64,000 bases of DNA from NIC37A-2 sp050289625. GTDB lineage: Bacteria > Myxococcota_A > Polyangia > Polyangiales > Polyangiaceae. Where the stretch lies: NCBI GenBank assembly GCA_050289625.1, contig JBNKGC010000006.1, positions 3,750 through 67,749 on the forward strand. The letters are read 5' to 3'. The translations under genes were made by a program, and so were the position numbers. The notes under the pieces were generated by a model, which saw only the letters and a program-made list of their open reading frames with translations, was not told the DNA's origin and searched no databases. Below are positions 53,240 through 61,988 of this stretch, in pieces; positions within the stretch are counted from its first letter, which is position 1, and every line of letters starts with the position of its first letter.

Positions 53240-53989
53240 TCAAAAAAAACTCACGTCATCGATCCAGAAGTCGAAGGCACCTTCGCGAGGGAGCACCTGC
53301 ACGTTGATCAGCGCTTCGGGCGAAAATGGCGCGTTTCCATCACGAAGAGCGTTCCAGGGAATCGTGATGGGGACCCAACCCGACGTGCCGAGGACGATGT
53401 TGATCGCAGCTGGGTCGCAGCTTGCGGAACAAGTACCAGCGAAGTTGGGATTGACCGTTTCCCGCTGGCTGACTCGGATCTCGAGCGGTTGTGCGTCAGC
53501 CAGGTCGTTCTTGGCCCAAAAGCTGATGCCCTGGTAGGCGCTCGCGTCGTACGTTCCGTAACTGTCGCCGTCGCGTTCCAGGTCGATGCCGAGTAGGGCG
53601 ACCCCTTCCACGACGCCGGAGACATGCATCGCCCACTGGCTGCCCTCCCGGGGCTCGGTGAGTTCCTCGGGCAAAACTGGGGCTCCCACGGGTTCGATGG
53701 TTCCCCCGTTGACGTAGCCGTACCACTGGCCCACGCGGCCGGCAGTCTCGGGAAGGAGGCCGTCGCCGTCTTCCAAGTCGTCGACGAGGCAGTCCGCGCA
53801 CGGGTCCCCGGCGGGCACGCAGACGTCCTCCGGCGCGCAGACGGCCACCTCAGTACCGGCGGTTCCGCCGCTCGACGTGGTGACGGATCCTCCCGAGCCG
53901 CCCTCCTGCCCGGAATCCGTGCTGCTGCACGCGACGCAAGTCGTACCCAGAAGTAGTCCCAGGACTGAGAGTCGTCCGATCGCAGTCAC
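53240..53989 (-). CDS. Lipoprotein with carbohydrate-binding-module-like domain
   Basis: The 249-residue protein (GTG start) has a lipobox-like TTCVAC (Cys18 or Cys21), then a Gly/Ser/Thr-rich linker. The C-terminal ~170 residues resemble a galactose-binding/CBM-type beta sandwich: LVDDLEDGDGLLPETAGRVG at the start, GQWYGYVNGGTI, SQWAMHVSGVV, AYQGISFWAKND, GTSGWVPITIPWNAL, and the ending FDFWIDDVSFF. This pattern, with DDLEDGD and FWIDDV, is common in myxobacterial surface lipoproteins. Sugar specificity is unknown. Confidence 0.8.
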   Translation of the reverse strand: MTAIGRLSVLGLLLGTTCVACSSTDSGQEGGSGGSVTTSSGGTAGTEVAVCAPEDVCVPAGDPCADCLVDDLEDGDGLLPETAGRVGQWYGYVNGGTIEPVGAPVLPEELTEPREGSQWAMHVSGVVEGVALLGIDLERDGDSYGTYDASAYQGISFWAKNDLADAQPLEIRVSQRETVNPNFAGTCSASCDPAAINIVLGTSGWVPITIPWNALRDGNAPFSPEALINVQVLPREGAFDFWIDDVSFF

Positions 53990-54110
53990 ACCTCGCGCGA
54001 ACGACGGCTCCGCAGACGGATCGGCGGAGCCGTCCCAGCGCGAGACGAACGTCAGCGAAGGTCTGACCGCGATCGGGTGCTCTCACGCCCCCCGGCCCTA
54101 CGGACGCAGG

Positions 54111-55490
54111 TCACGACGCCGGCAAGATGTTCTGGTTCACCCGGAACAGGTTGCCGGGGTCGTAGTTGGCTTTCACGCGAGTGAGACGCGAGTAGTTGTC
54201 TTGGTAGGTGGCTTGGACCCGCGCTTGCCCCTCATTCATCATGAAGTTCACGTAGGCGCCCCCCGCCGAGTAGGGATGCACTGCCTCCCAGTACTCGACG
54301 GTCCAGTCGCGAATCAGGCCGGCGTTCGCTGGATCCGGGTCGACACCGACGATGACCTCGGCGTACGTGGCGTCACGGAAGCTGAACGCCGTGGCCGACT
54401 TCGGGACGCGATGCACCTGCCCGTTGATTGGGTAGAGGTGCATCGTCGAAAGCGGAGTGGGCGGCTTCGATCCGTATTCGACGTAGCGCTCGATGGCCTC
54501 TTCGTGCAGATTCCGGACGAAATCGGCGCGCCAATACCACTGCTGACCAGGCGGGTAGAACGCGTCGAACGCCGAGTTGAGCATCGGAAACGGCATTTCC
54601 TGCGTGCCGTCCATCAAGACCTTTCCGAACTCATGCCCTCGCGCGACTGCCCTTTTTGCATCCTCGATGGAGCCAGTGCAGCACCACACGGCCGCAGCCA
54701 CCTGCTTGCCTTGGAGCTCTTCAGGGAACGGAGCGACAGGTGGAACCGTCATGAAGGCGAAGAACGCCGTCACGTCGAGAGGTGCGCTCAAGATGAACTC
54801 GTGATACTTCCGCATCACGTCGGCGGCTTCGTCGAGGGACCAGAACATCGGTCCACCGAAGACGTTCTTCACGGGGTGGCCTCGGAACGTGAACGACGTC
54901 ACCACCCCGAAATTGCCGCCACCACCGCGAATCGCCCAGAACAGGTCCGGGTGCTGGGATTCGTTGGCGCGGACGATCTGGCCGTCGGCCAAGACCATTT
55001 CTGCTTCGAGCAGGCTGTCGATCGTCAGTCCGTAGGCCCGCGAGAGGTGGCCGAGTCCGCCACCCAGAGTCAATCCGCCCACCCCAGTGGTGGAGATGAT
55101 TCCACACGGGACCGCGAGTCCATGCTCGTGCGTTTTTGCGTCGACTTGGCCCCAAGTGCATCCGCCGCCCACCCGCACGGTGCGCAGAAGCGGATCGACC
55201 TCGACGTGGTTCATGCTGGATAGGTCGAGGACCACTCCGTCATCGACGGTCCCGAGCCCCGCACCGTTGTGGCCTCCGCCGCGCATCGCCAGAGGAACAC
55301 CTCGATCCCGGGCGAACCTCACCGCTTCGACGACGTCGTGGACGTCCGCGCACTGCGTGATGAGTCCCGGGTGCTTGTCGATCATCCCATTGTAGACCTG
55401 CCGCGCACCTTCGTACTCGGGATCGTCCGGTCCGATCACCTTCCCGTGGAAGTCTCTCCAGACGGCCCTGTCCTCCGAGATCGAGTCCAT
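54111..55490 (-). CDS. FAD-linked oxidoreductase with BBE domain (covalent flavin)
   Basis: The 459-residue protein has a VAO-type FAD domain: MRGGGHNGAGLG with His74, the likely covalent attachment residue, VRVGGGCTWGQVD, and TGVGGLTLGGGLGHLSRAYG. A berberine-bridge-like C-terminus (NYDPGNLFRVNQNI) closes it. The cysteine of bicovalent enzymes does not align clearly, so attachment through His only is more likely. These oxidases act on sugars, alcohols or amines; substrate unknown. The ATG has GGAGGAGACG before it. It has no signal peptide, so it is probably cytoplasmic. Confidence 0.9.
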   Translation of the reverse strand: MDSISEDRAVWRDFHGKVIGPDDPEYEGARQVYNGMIDKHPGLITQCADVHDVVEAVRFARDRGVPLAMRGGGHNGAGLGTVDDGVVLDLSSMNHVEVDPLLRTVRVGGGCTWGQVDAKTHEHGLAVPCGIISTTGVGGLTLGGGLGHLSRAYGLTIDSLLEAEMVLADGQIVRANESQHPDLFWAIRGGGGNFGVVTSFTFRGHPVKNVFGGPMFWSLDEAADVMRKYHEFILSAPLDVTAFFAFMTVPPVAPFPEELQGKQVAAAVWCCTGSIEDAKRAVARGHEFGKVLMDGTQEMPFPMLNSAFDAFYPPGQQWYWRADFVRNLHEEAIERYVEYGSKPPTPLSTMHLYPINGQVHRVPKSATAFSFRDATYAEVIVGVDPDPANAGLIRDWTVEYWEAVHPYSAGGAYVNFMMNEGQARVQATYQDNYSRLTRVKANYDPGNLFRVNQNILPAS

Positions 55491-55671
55491 CGTCTCCTCC
55501 CCTCTCGCCGGAAACGCGGAGCGCCCGTCCGCGTCCTCCCTCGGCGTCTTGGTTCGAGTATGGCGCGCGACGCCCGCGCAGCCAGCGGCAACCGCCCCCT
55601 GCCTCTCGTCCCTCGTCCCCAAGAGGCGATTCGACATGAGGCAATCGATCGAGCTGGCTCTCCGGATCGCC

Positions 55672-56328
55672 TCACCAGGCCACTATGGTCCAGCCTCGCC
55701 GCTTGGCGGTCAGGCGCAGCCGGGCGTCCGGATTGACGGCGATGGGGGTACCCACTCGCTCGAGCAGCGGGAGGTCGGTGATGCTGTCGGAGTAGAAAGT
55801 GGCATCGGAGAGTGAAACTTCCTGGGCATTCATCCAGCGAAGGGCGCGCTCGAGCTTCCCTTCGGCGTAACATAGCGGGGGCTCGATCTGGCCCGTGAGG
55901 CGCCCGTCCGAGTCCACTTCGAGTTCACTGCAGACGACGTGCTCGATCCCCAGCTCGGCGGCGAGCGGCTCGGCGGCGTATCGCGTGGCGCCGGTCACGA
56001 TGGCGATCTGCTCGCCGCGTTGCCCGTGGCATTGCACCGCCTCGCGTCCCTTCTCGCAGACGTGAGGTAGGACGTACTTCGGAAACCACACGCGGCAATC
56101 GTCGCGCATGGCGACTTCGAGCACCCCAGCGTGAGAAGAAAGTGCCTTGCGCGCCACGGCGTGTGCATCGACCACGCCCGCCGTGTACTGAAGCATCCAC
56201 CAGGCCACGCGGAGCGTTTCACTGAGCTTCGCCGCGCCGATGTCCCGTCGGTAGCGGGTGTAGAGGGTCGCTGTGTCTTTGCGGATCAGCGTGCGATCCA
56301 TGTCGAAAAGAGCGGCTCGTCGGGTCAT
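55672..56328 (-). CDS. HAD-IB (SerB-like) phosphatase
   Basis: The 218-residue protein begins MTRRAALFDMDRTLIRKDT with the HAD DxDxT motif. IAIVTGATRYAAEPLAAELG holds motif II, and YSDSITDLPLLERVGTPIAV motifs III/IV. The spacing and the size suit the HAD-IB group of SerB-like and CicA-like phosphatases, which act on small phosphates. WWMLQYTAGV suggests a hydrophobic cap helix. It is upstream of the FAD oxidase on the same strand by 181 nt and divergent from the saccharopine-dehydrogenase-like gene. Confidence 0.87.
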   Translation of the reverse strand: MTRRAALFDMDRTLIRKDTATLYTRYRRDIGAAKLSETLRVAWWMLQYTAGVVDAHAVARKALSSHAGVLEVAMRDDCRVWFPKYVLPHVCEKGREAVQCHGQRGEQIAIVTGATRYAAEPLAAELGIEHVVCSELEVDSDGRLTGQIEPPLCYAEGKLERALRWMNAQEVSLSDATFYSDSITDLPLLERVGTPIAVNPDARLRLTAKRRGWTIVAW

Positions 56329-56492
56329 CGTTTGGGGTCGGGCAGGAGTCACGTATAGCCGCTTCGAGTGACCGTTGCCTGCAGGTGTTCGAAGAAAACG
56401 AGCACAACGTGGATGGGCCCGCCGACCCGAATCACTCGAGTGGTTGCGCGGGACCTCGTTCGGGGTCAAACGATGGATCCAGGGGATGGAGC

Positions 56493-57545
56493 ATGGCGAA
56501 GCAGCTCATGATCTACGGAGCGTATGGCTACACGGGCGAGCTGTGTGCGCGCTTCGCCCGAGACTACGACCTTTCGCCCCTCGTGGCGGGACGGAACGCC
56601 GAGAGAGTGGCACAGGTCGGGGACCACTACGGCTGGGAGCACCGGGTGCTGTCCCTCGACGACCCCGAGGCACTGAAACGGGGGCTGGACGGCGTCGACG
56701 TCGTGCTCAATTGCGCTGGCCCATTCTCCCGAACGGCTGATCCGATGGTGCGCGCGTGCATCGCGACCCGAACGCACTACCTCGATGTGACGGGTGAGAT
56801 CGACGTCTTCGTGCAGAGCCACTCACGAAGTGGCGAGGCGCGTGAGGCGGGGGTGCTCCTGATGCCCGGAGTCGGCTTCGACGTGGTGCCCTCGGACTGC
56901 CTGGCGAAATATCTGTCCTTGGCCCTGCCCGATGCGGACCGCCTCACGCTCGCGTTCGACGCCCAAGGCGCCTACTCACACGGTACGGCGACGACCATGG
57001 TGGAGAACATGGGGCGCGGATCGAGTGTGCGGCGGCGCGGTGAGATCGTCCCGATTCGCTTGGGTTCGTTGACCAAGAAAATCGACTACGGCCAGGGTCC
57101 GAAGGCGTCGGTCGCGATCCCGTGGGGTGACGTGGCTACAGCCTATTACTCCACGGGGATCCCCAACGTGGAGGTTTACATTCGAGGCACGGCGGCCACC
57201 TCGGGCGCCGCCAAGGTAGTGGGCCTTCTGCCCGGTGTGTTCGGAAGCGAACCGGTGCAGAAGTTTCTCAAGGCCCGCCTGGACGCCGGACTCACCGGGC
57301 CGACGGATGCGGAGCGCGCGGAAAACCAGATGCTCCTCTACGGGGAGGTTCAGAACCAGGCTGGTCGGCGCTTCGCGGCACGTTGCCGCACTCCGGATGG
57401 CTACTCGTTCACCGTCTGGTCCGCTTTGACCATCGCGCGTCGAGTCCTCTCGGGGACTGCGCCGGCGGGCTTCCATACTCCGTCGCAGGTCTTCGGATCC
57501 GACTTTCCGCTCGAGTGCGACGGAGTCAGCAGGCAAGATCTGTGA
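56493..57545 (+). CDS. Saccharopine-dehydrogenase-like (trans-acting enoyl reductase) family protein
   Basis: The N-terminal Rossmann motif is MIYGAYGYTGELCARFARDY, and VVLNCAGPFSRTADPMVRACI and HYLDVTGEIDVF are typical of the saccharopine dehydrogenase NADP-binding family. PGVGFDVVPSDCLAKYL and LALPDADRLTLAFDA extend it. Related proteins act as trans-acting enoyl reductases in lipid or polyketide paths. The preceding AGGGGATGGAGC supports this ATG; an earlier frame start lacks a binding site. At 350 residues it is somewhat shorter than the usual 400. TatD follows 19 nt later. Confidence 0.88.
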   Translation: MAKQLMIYGAYGYTGELCARFARDYDLSPLVAGRNAERVAQVGDHYGWEHRVLSLDDPEALKRGLDGVDVVLNCAGPFSRTADPMVRACIATRTHYLDVTGEIDVFVQSHSRSGEAREAGVLLMPGVGFDVVPSDCLAKYLSLALPDADRLTLAFDAQGAYSHGTATTMVENMGRGSSVRRRGEIVPIRLGSLTKKIDYGQGPKASVAIPWGDVATAYYSTGIPNVEVYIRGTAATSGAAKVVGLLPGVFGSEPVQKFLKARLDAGLTGPTDAERAENQMLLYGEVQNQAGRRFAARCRTPDGYSFTVWSALTIARRVLSGTAPAGFHTPSQVFGSDFPLECDGVSRQDL

Positions 57546-57564
57546 TGGATCGCACACCAGTGGT

Positions 57565-58383
57565 ATGCGCCCCACCATGGGCCTGTTCGACGTCCACGCA
57601 CATCTGACGAACCCGCGCCTGTTCGGACGGGTCGACGAGATTCTCGACAGGGCTCGCTCGGTCGGGGTGACGACCATCGTGTCCAATGGCCTTCACCCGG
57701 TCGACAACCAGAAGGTTCTCGACCTGGCAGCGAAACACGACATCGTGAAACCGGCGGTCGGCCTGTATCCGGTTGACGCGGTTCTGCCGGAGATGCTCGC
57801 GGCGGGGATCGACTACCCGCGCGACGACGTGGAGCCCCTCCCGGCGGAAGAAGCCATCGAGTGGGTGCGCGAGCACGCGGGCGAGGCGCTTGCCGTCGGA
57901 GAGATCGGGCTCGACCACCACTGGGTGCCCGAAGAGTTCTGGGCGCGCCAGGAGAAGGTGTTCCGCGCCCTGGTGAAGGTCGCGATGGATGCGGATAAAC
58001 CAATCATCATCCACACCCGCCGTGCTGAGACGCGAGCCTTCGAAATCCTTCAGGAGATGGGGGCAGCGCGCGTCGACTGGCATTGCTTTGGAAGTCGAGT
58101 GAAGCTGGGGCGGCGCATCGCAGCGGCGGGGCACTACCTTTCGATCCCGGCGAATGCGCGCAAGAGTGAGAGCTTTTCGAAACTCCTCGAGACCTTGCCC
58201 CGCGATCGAGTCCTCCTGGAGACGGATTGCCCGTACCTCGGCCCCGTGCGCGGCGAGGACAACGAGCCGGCGAACGTCGCAGGGACGGTGCAGTACGCCG
58301 CGGAGCTCTGGAAGACCACGCCCGAGGCCGTGCAAGCAGAGCTCGAGGAGAATTTCAAACGTCTGTTCGGCGTGGCTCCTTGA
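57565..58383 (+). CDS. TatD-family metal-dependent hydrolase (DNase-type)
   Basis: The 272-residue protein has FDVHAHLTNPRLF (HxH metal ligands at residues 11 and 13), AVGLYPVDA, VGEIGLDHHWV (Glu ligand), PIIIHTRRAE (His), DWHCFGS (His) and the last aspartate in LLETDCPYLGP. These are the TatD signatures; family members are 3'-5' exonucleases or quality-control nucleases. It differs from E. coli TatD in the AVGLYPVD stretch, where GxHP is usual. A second ATG is at residue 5. Confidence 0.9.
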   Translation: MRPTMGLFDVHAHLTNPRLFGRVDEILDRARSVGVTTIVSNGLHPVDNQKVLDLAAKHDIVKPAVGLYPVDAVLPEMLAAGIDYPRDDVEPLPAEEAIEWVREHAGEALAVGEIGLDHHWVPEEFWARQEKVFRALVKVAMDADKPIIIHTRRAETRAFEILQEMGAARVDWHCFGSRVKLGRRIAAAGHYLSIPANARKSESFSKLLETLPRDRVLLETDCPYLGPVRGEDNEPANVAGTVQYAAELWKTTPEAVQAELEENFKRLFGVAP

Positions 58384-58384
58384 C

Positions 58385-58409
58385 GCAGATTCATCAGCTG
58401 CATTTTTTT
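58385..58409 (+). terminator. Weak Rho-independent terminator candidate after tatD
   Basis: GCAG and CTGC form a short 4-bp stem around a 9-nt loop, followed by seven T (58403-58409). It lies immediately after the TatD stop, before the convergent permease gene. The stem is weak, so confidence is limited. Confidence 0.4.
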
Positions 58410-58419
58410 CGTGGTGCCT

Positions 58420-59784
58420 TCAGGCGCGACGGTGTCGGGTGAGGGCACCATGGCCGACGAACGCGACCCAGGCGAGGACCACCGTTCCTAGGGCTGCCAA
58501 CGAGGGGCCCGGGTTCTGGAGAGCCGCCCATCCCATCATCAAGACCGACACCGCGCAGAAGACCGCGACCGGCAGTGGGTAGGCGGGCATGCAATAGGGC
58601 CGCGCCTGGTCGGGGCGTCTCACGCGCAGGACGCTGGCCGCGGCGACCGCCAGCGTCGCAAACAGTGAAAGCGTGAGGCCGGCGTATTGCTGGATTTCGT
58701 CGATTCGGCCAGCCGCGATGAAGGCCGTGCCGACGGCCCCTTGCACGATGAGCGCGGCTCGGGGTGTCGAGCGACTCGGGTCGGTTTTCGCCATGAAGGC
58801 GAGAGGGGTGAAGTCTTTGCCGAGCGCATAGTAAACGCGGGGTGCCACGGCGATCATCGCGACGGCACTCCCGGTCAGCGCGACTACCAGCACCCCGCTC
58901 ACCAGGAGCGCGCCGGTGGGACCGAGCGCGTATTCCGCGACGACTTGAGCGACGTTCGGTTTGCCCGCGATGGCCGAGCGCGGCGCGGCCGTGAGGTACA
59001 CGGCATTCAGGGCCAGGTAGAGGACGGTGACCACGCCCGTCCCGAGCAGGAGGGCTCTCGGCAAGTTGCGCCGCGGTTCGCGGAGCTCGGCACCCAAGTA
59101 GGCCGCTGCGTTCCAACCCGAGTAGGCGAACATCACGAAGACCAGCGAGGTGGCCAATGCCGGGAGGCTGCGAGCGTCCGGGGCCTCGAGCTCGGGACGA
59201 ATCGGGAAAGCCCAGGTGCTGCTAGCGATCACGGCGACGACCAGGGCGACGATGCTCAGAACCTTGAGTCCAGCGAACAAACCCGTGACGCCCATCCCGA
59301 TGTCCACCCGACGCGTGTGCACCCAAACGACGAGCCACAGGATCGCGACGGCGAACAGGTCGTTCGGAGACAGGGCCCCGACTACGGGGCTCTCGTCCGA
59401 CAGGCGCGGAACAAATGCCGACGCGTAGTGCCCGACGCTCTTGAGCGAGGCTGCAATCGGTGCCGAGAAGCCCGCGGTGATCGACACGACGAAGCTCGTG
59501 AAAGCGACCGATCGTCCGTAGGCCTCGCGGAGGTAGACGTACTCGCCGCCAGCGCTCGGAAAGGCTGCTCCGAGCTCGGCGTACGCGAGCGCACCCGACA
59601 GGGCGAGCAGGCCTCCGAGCGCCCAAAGGGAGAGCACCCAGAAGCCGTTGGCAACGTCCACCACGATGAAGCCGGTGGTCGTGAAGATCCCCGAGCCCAC
59701 CATGTTGGCAACGACGACACCCACGCCCGTTCCGAGGCCGAGCACGCGCGAGAGCCCGGTGCTCGGGGCCGAGGTCTCGCTCAT
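58420..59784 (-). CDS. APC-family amino acid permease
   Basis: The 454-residue protein has about twelve membrane helices. GVVVANMVGSGIFTTTGFI is the APC helix 1 signature (GSGIF), GALAYAELGAAFPSAGGEYVY follows, FMFAYSGWNAAAYLGAELR marks helix 6, and EPRRNLPRALLLGTG the loop after it. It imports or exchanges amino acids or related compounds. An in-frame ATG 17 codons earlier has no clear binding site; MSETSAPSTG is preferred. It is convergent with tatD. Confidence 0.92.
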   Translation of the reverse strand: MSETSAPSTGLSRVLGLGTGVGVVVANMVGSGIFTTTGFIVVDVANGFWVLSLWALGGLLALSGALAYAELGAAFPSAGGEYVYLREAYGRSVAFTSFVVSITAGFSAPIAASLKSVGHYASAFVPRLSDESPVVGALSPNDLFAVAILWLVVWVHTRRVDIGMGVTGLFAGLKVLSIVALVVAVIASSTWAFPIRPELEAPDARSLPALATSLVFVMFAYSGWNAAAYLGAELREPRRNLPRALLLGTGVVTVLYLALNAVYLTAAPRSAIAGKPNVAQVVAEYALGPTGALLVSGVLVVALTGSAVAMIAVAPRVYYALGKDFTPLAFMAKTDPSRSTPRAALIVQGAVGTAFIAAGRIDEIQQYAGLTLSLFATLAVAAASVLRVRRPDQARPYCMPAYPLPVAVFCAVSVLMMGWAALQNPGPSLAALGTVVLAWVAFVGHGALTRHRRA

Positions 59785-59993
59785 GGGAGAAAGGACGACT
59801 CGAGCATCGCTCCGCTGAAGCTCCCGCCGGGACACGATTTTATTCGCCGCGGTGAGAGGGGCGGGGTCGCCCCCCTGCTAACCGAGTGAATTCGCGGCCC
59901 TGACGAGCGTCTGAACCCCTGGATACACGAGGGCAGGGTGGCGCCGGGAGGCGGACCATTGGGCCTTCGACGGAATGAAAGTAAGGTTTTGCC

Positions 59994-61055
59994 ATGCGCC
60001 GCGTACTTTTCCCCGTTCTGTTCGGCTCGTGCCTGCTCGCCGCCTGCGGCGGCGCCCAGACCACGCGCATCGTGGACACCCCGACCGGCACGGCGGTTGC
60101 TTACGGGGCGCCCCGGGACACCGTCTACGAGGTGGAGATCGAGCCGGCGAAGGACGTCATGCGAGTTCACGTCTACGAGTACTCGCGCTGCGACGTCATT
60201 CCGCTCCAGCTCGTGCACCGGGAGCGCGAGACACTGCAAGGTGACGAGGTCGTGCGTCGGGAGAGCCTCGGCAAGAAGCAGGTCGCCGGCGCTCCCGAAG
60301 GGGAGGTCCGTTGCAATCAGACTTACGCCCGCGACGTCGACGTCTCGCTCGTGGTCGGAGGGGCCGTGCACCCGATCGGAACGACTGACCGCGAAGGACG
60401 AGTCGCCGCCGACCTCTCGAAGGTCTTCGATGCAGCCGCCTATGCCGAAGCTCCACCGGCCGAAGCCACCGTGCGGATCCGCCCCCAGCGTGGAAAGTCC
60501 GTGGATGGAGCAACGATCCGACTGACCGAGCTCGAAAACCACGAGGCGCGCGTGGATGCATTGCTAGCGGAGATCGAGGCCATCTTGGCGAAGGGTGAAA
60601 CGGGCGCAAGCGACGCGGAGATCGCACGCTCCTACGAGCTGTATGCGCAGCTTCACACCATCGCCTGGGACGACCCCCGGGTTCGCGCGGTCGCGGCGCG
60701 CTTCTGGGAGCTCTTCTACGGGCGAAAGCAGGAAGAGGCCCGCGAGAAGATGACTCGTAACCTCCAGGCTCTTGAACAGGCCAAAGAGCTGTTGGCGCAG
60801 GCCGGGGACGCTGCCATCCCAATGTACGTTCAGGCGGCAATCAACAGTGGATACCAAGACCCGCGCACGGTGGAGTGGTCCACTCTGCGCCTGATTCGCG
60901 CGCTCCGGGGAAGCACGGTCATTTGCCGTGAGGGCTTCTCCTGGGGGGCCACGTCGGCTCTGCCCATCGACGCTCGAATCGGCTCGTCCTATCTGCGCTA
61001 CGCGCACGGAGACGGGTACGATGCGACCATCAATCGCATCTGCACCCGCTTCTGA
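59994..61055 (+). CDS. Lipoprotein of unknown function (353 aa)
   Basis: The lipobox LLAAC ends at Cys18. A beta-rich part follows (DTVYEVEIEPAKDVMRVHVY, and LSLVV-like strands near 118-125), then a helical C-terminal part with AEIARSYELYAQLHTIAWDD and a segment near 245-270 rich in E, K and Q (EKMTRNLQALEQAKELLAQAG). Two C-terminal cysteines may pair (VICREG and RICTRF). It starts a plus-strand row of three genes, with gaps of 23 and 169 nt, which may be one transcript. Confidence 0.75.
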   Translation: MRRVLFPVLFGSCLLAACGGAQTTRIVDTPTGTAVAYGAPRDTVYEVEIEPAKDVMRVHVYEYSRCDVIPLQLVHRERETLQGDEVVRRESLGKKQVAGAPEGEVRCNQTYARDVDVSLVVGGAVHPIGTTDREGRVAADLSKVFDAAAYAEAPPAEATVRIRPQRGKSVDGATIRLTELENHEARVDALLAEIEAILAKGETGASDAEIARSYELYAQLHTIAWDDPRVRAVAARFWELFYGRKQEEAREKMTRNLQALEQAKELLAQAGDAAIPMYVQAAINSGYQDPRTVEWSTLRLIRALRGSTVICREGFSWGATSALPIDARIGSSYLRYAHGDGYDATINRICTRF

Positions 61056-61078
61056 AGCTCGGCTTTCGACTCCTCATC

Positions 61079-61819
61079 GTGCCCCAAGTCCCTGAAGCCC
61101 GGATCTGCCACTGCCCGACCTGTGGAGCGCCCGCCTCCGAGGCGCAGCGGCTCTGCGGGTACTGCCAGTCGCCGATCGCGACGGTTCGCTGCTTCGATTG
61201 TCACCACATGAACGTGGCCGAAGCGGCCCACTGCATCGGTTGCGGGCGTGAGCTCGGCCTCGAGCCGCTCTACGAGCCGGGAGATCTCGCGTGTCCGGAG
61301 TGCCGCGGGCCCATGCAGCGATTTCGCGGCCATCCGGGTAGGCTCCACGACTGTTCGACGTGTGGGGGGCAGTTCGTCGAGCACCAGCTCCTCCGGAGCT
61401 TCTTGGAGCGCCGGCAGATCATCGGGGAGGCCGTTCCCCGCAAGGCGCGACGACGAGAGGGACCGAACCCTCTTTCTGCGCCCGTGAAATACCGGAAGTG
61501 CCCAGTCTGCTCAGCGGTCATGAATCGCAAGAACTTTGGCGGATCCAGCGGCGTCATCGCCGAAGTCTGCTCGCAGCACGGGCTCTGGTTCGACGTCGGA
61601 GAGCTGCCGTTGGTGCTTCGCTTCGTCGAAGACGGGGGCCTGGCGCGGGAACGGTACCGGCGCGAGGAGGCGGCTCGTCGAAGGGAAGGTTCGAACCGGG
61701 CAGCTCGTTCCGCGCCCGTTTCCCAGTCGTATTCGGTTGCACGGACGGAGGCGACCGTGACGCTGCTGGATGCTGCCATCGACGGTGTCGTGGAGCTCTG
61801 CTCCTGGGTCATCGATTGA
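61079..61819 (+). CDS. Multi-zinc-ribbon protein (zf-TFIIB-like)
   Basis: The 246-residue protein (GTG start) has repeated CxxC pairs: CPTCGAP, CGYCQSP, CFDCHHM, CIGCGRE, then CPECRGP with CSTCGGQF, and a last CPVCSAV with CSQHGLWFDVGEL. The pair C..C around 80-110 and that at about 142-175 fit the zf-TFIIB pattern CP.C...M......C..CGG.W(F). It has no signal peptide. It follows the lipoprotein gene by 23 nt. It may act with nucleic acids or as a protein-contact module. Confidence 0.83.
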   Translation: MPQVPEARICHCPTCGAPASEAQRLCGYCQSPIATVRCFDCHHMNVAEAAHCIGCGRELGLEPLYEPGDLACPECRGPMQRFRGHPGRLHDCSTCGGQFVEHQLLRSFLERRQIIGEAVPRKARRREGPNPLSAPVKYRKCPVCSAVMNRKNFGGSSGVIAEVCSQHGLWFDVGELPLVLRFVEDGGLARERYRREEAARRREGSNRAARSAPVSQSYSVARTEATVTLLDAAIDGVVELCSWVID

Positions 61820-61988
61820 TGAGGGGGGGCGGCCCTGCTCTTTTCGCGCTTCCGTTGCGCCATCGTCACGTGACGCTCGACGCCGCGCGCGAGGCCTCGC
61901 TATCTTGTCGGCGATGGCGGATTCGAAGAGGTGGGAGCGAGCGTCCGGCGCGGACGAGGGTGTGAACGGATGCGGGCCGAGCACCGGC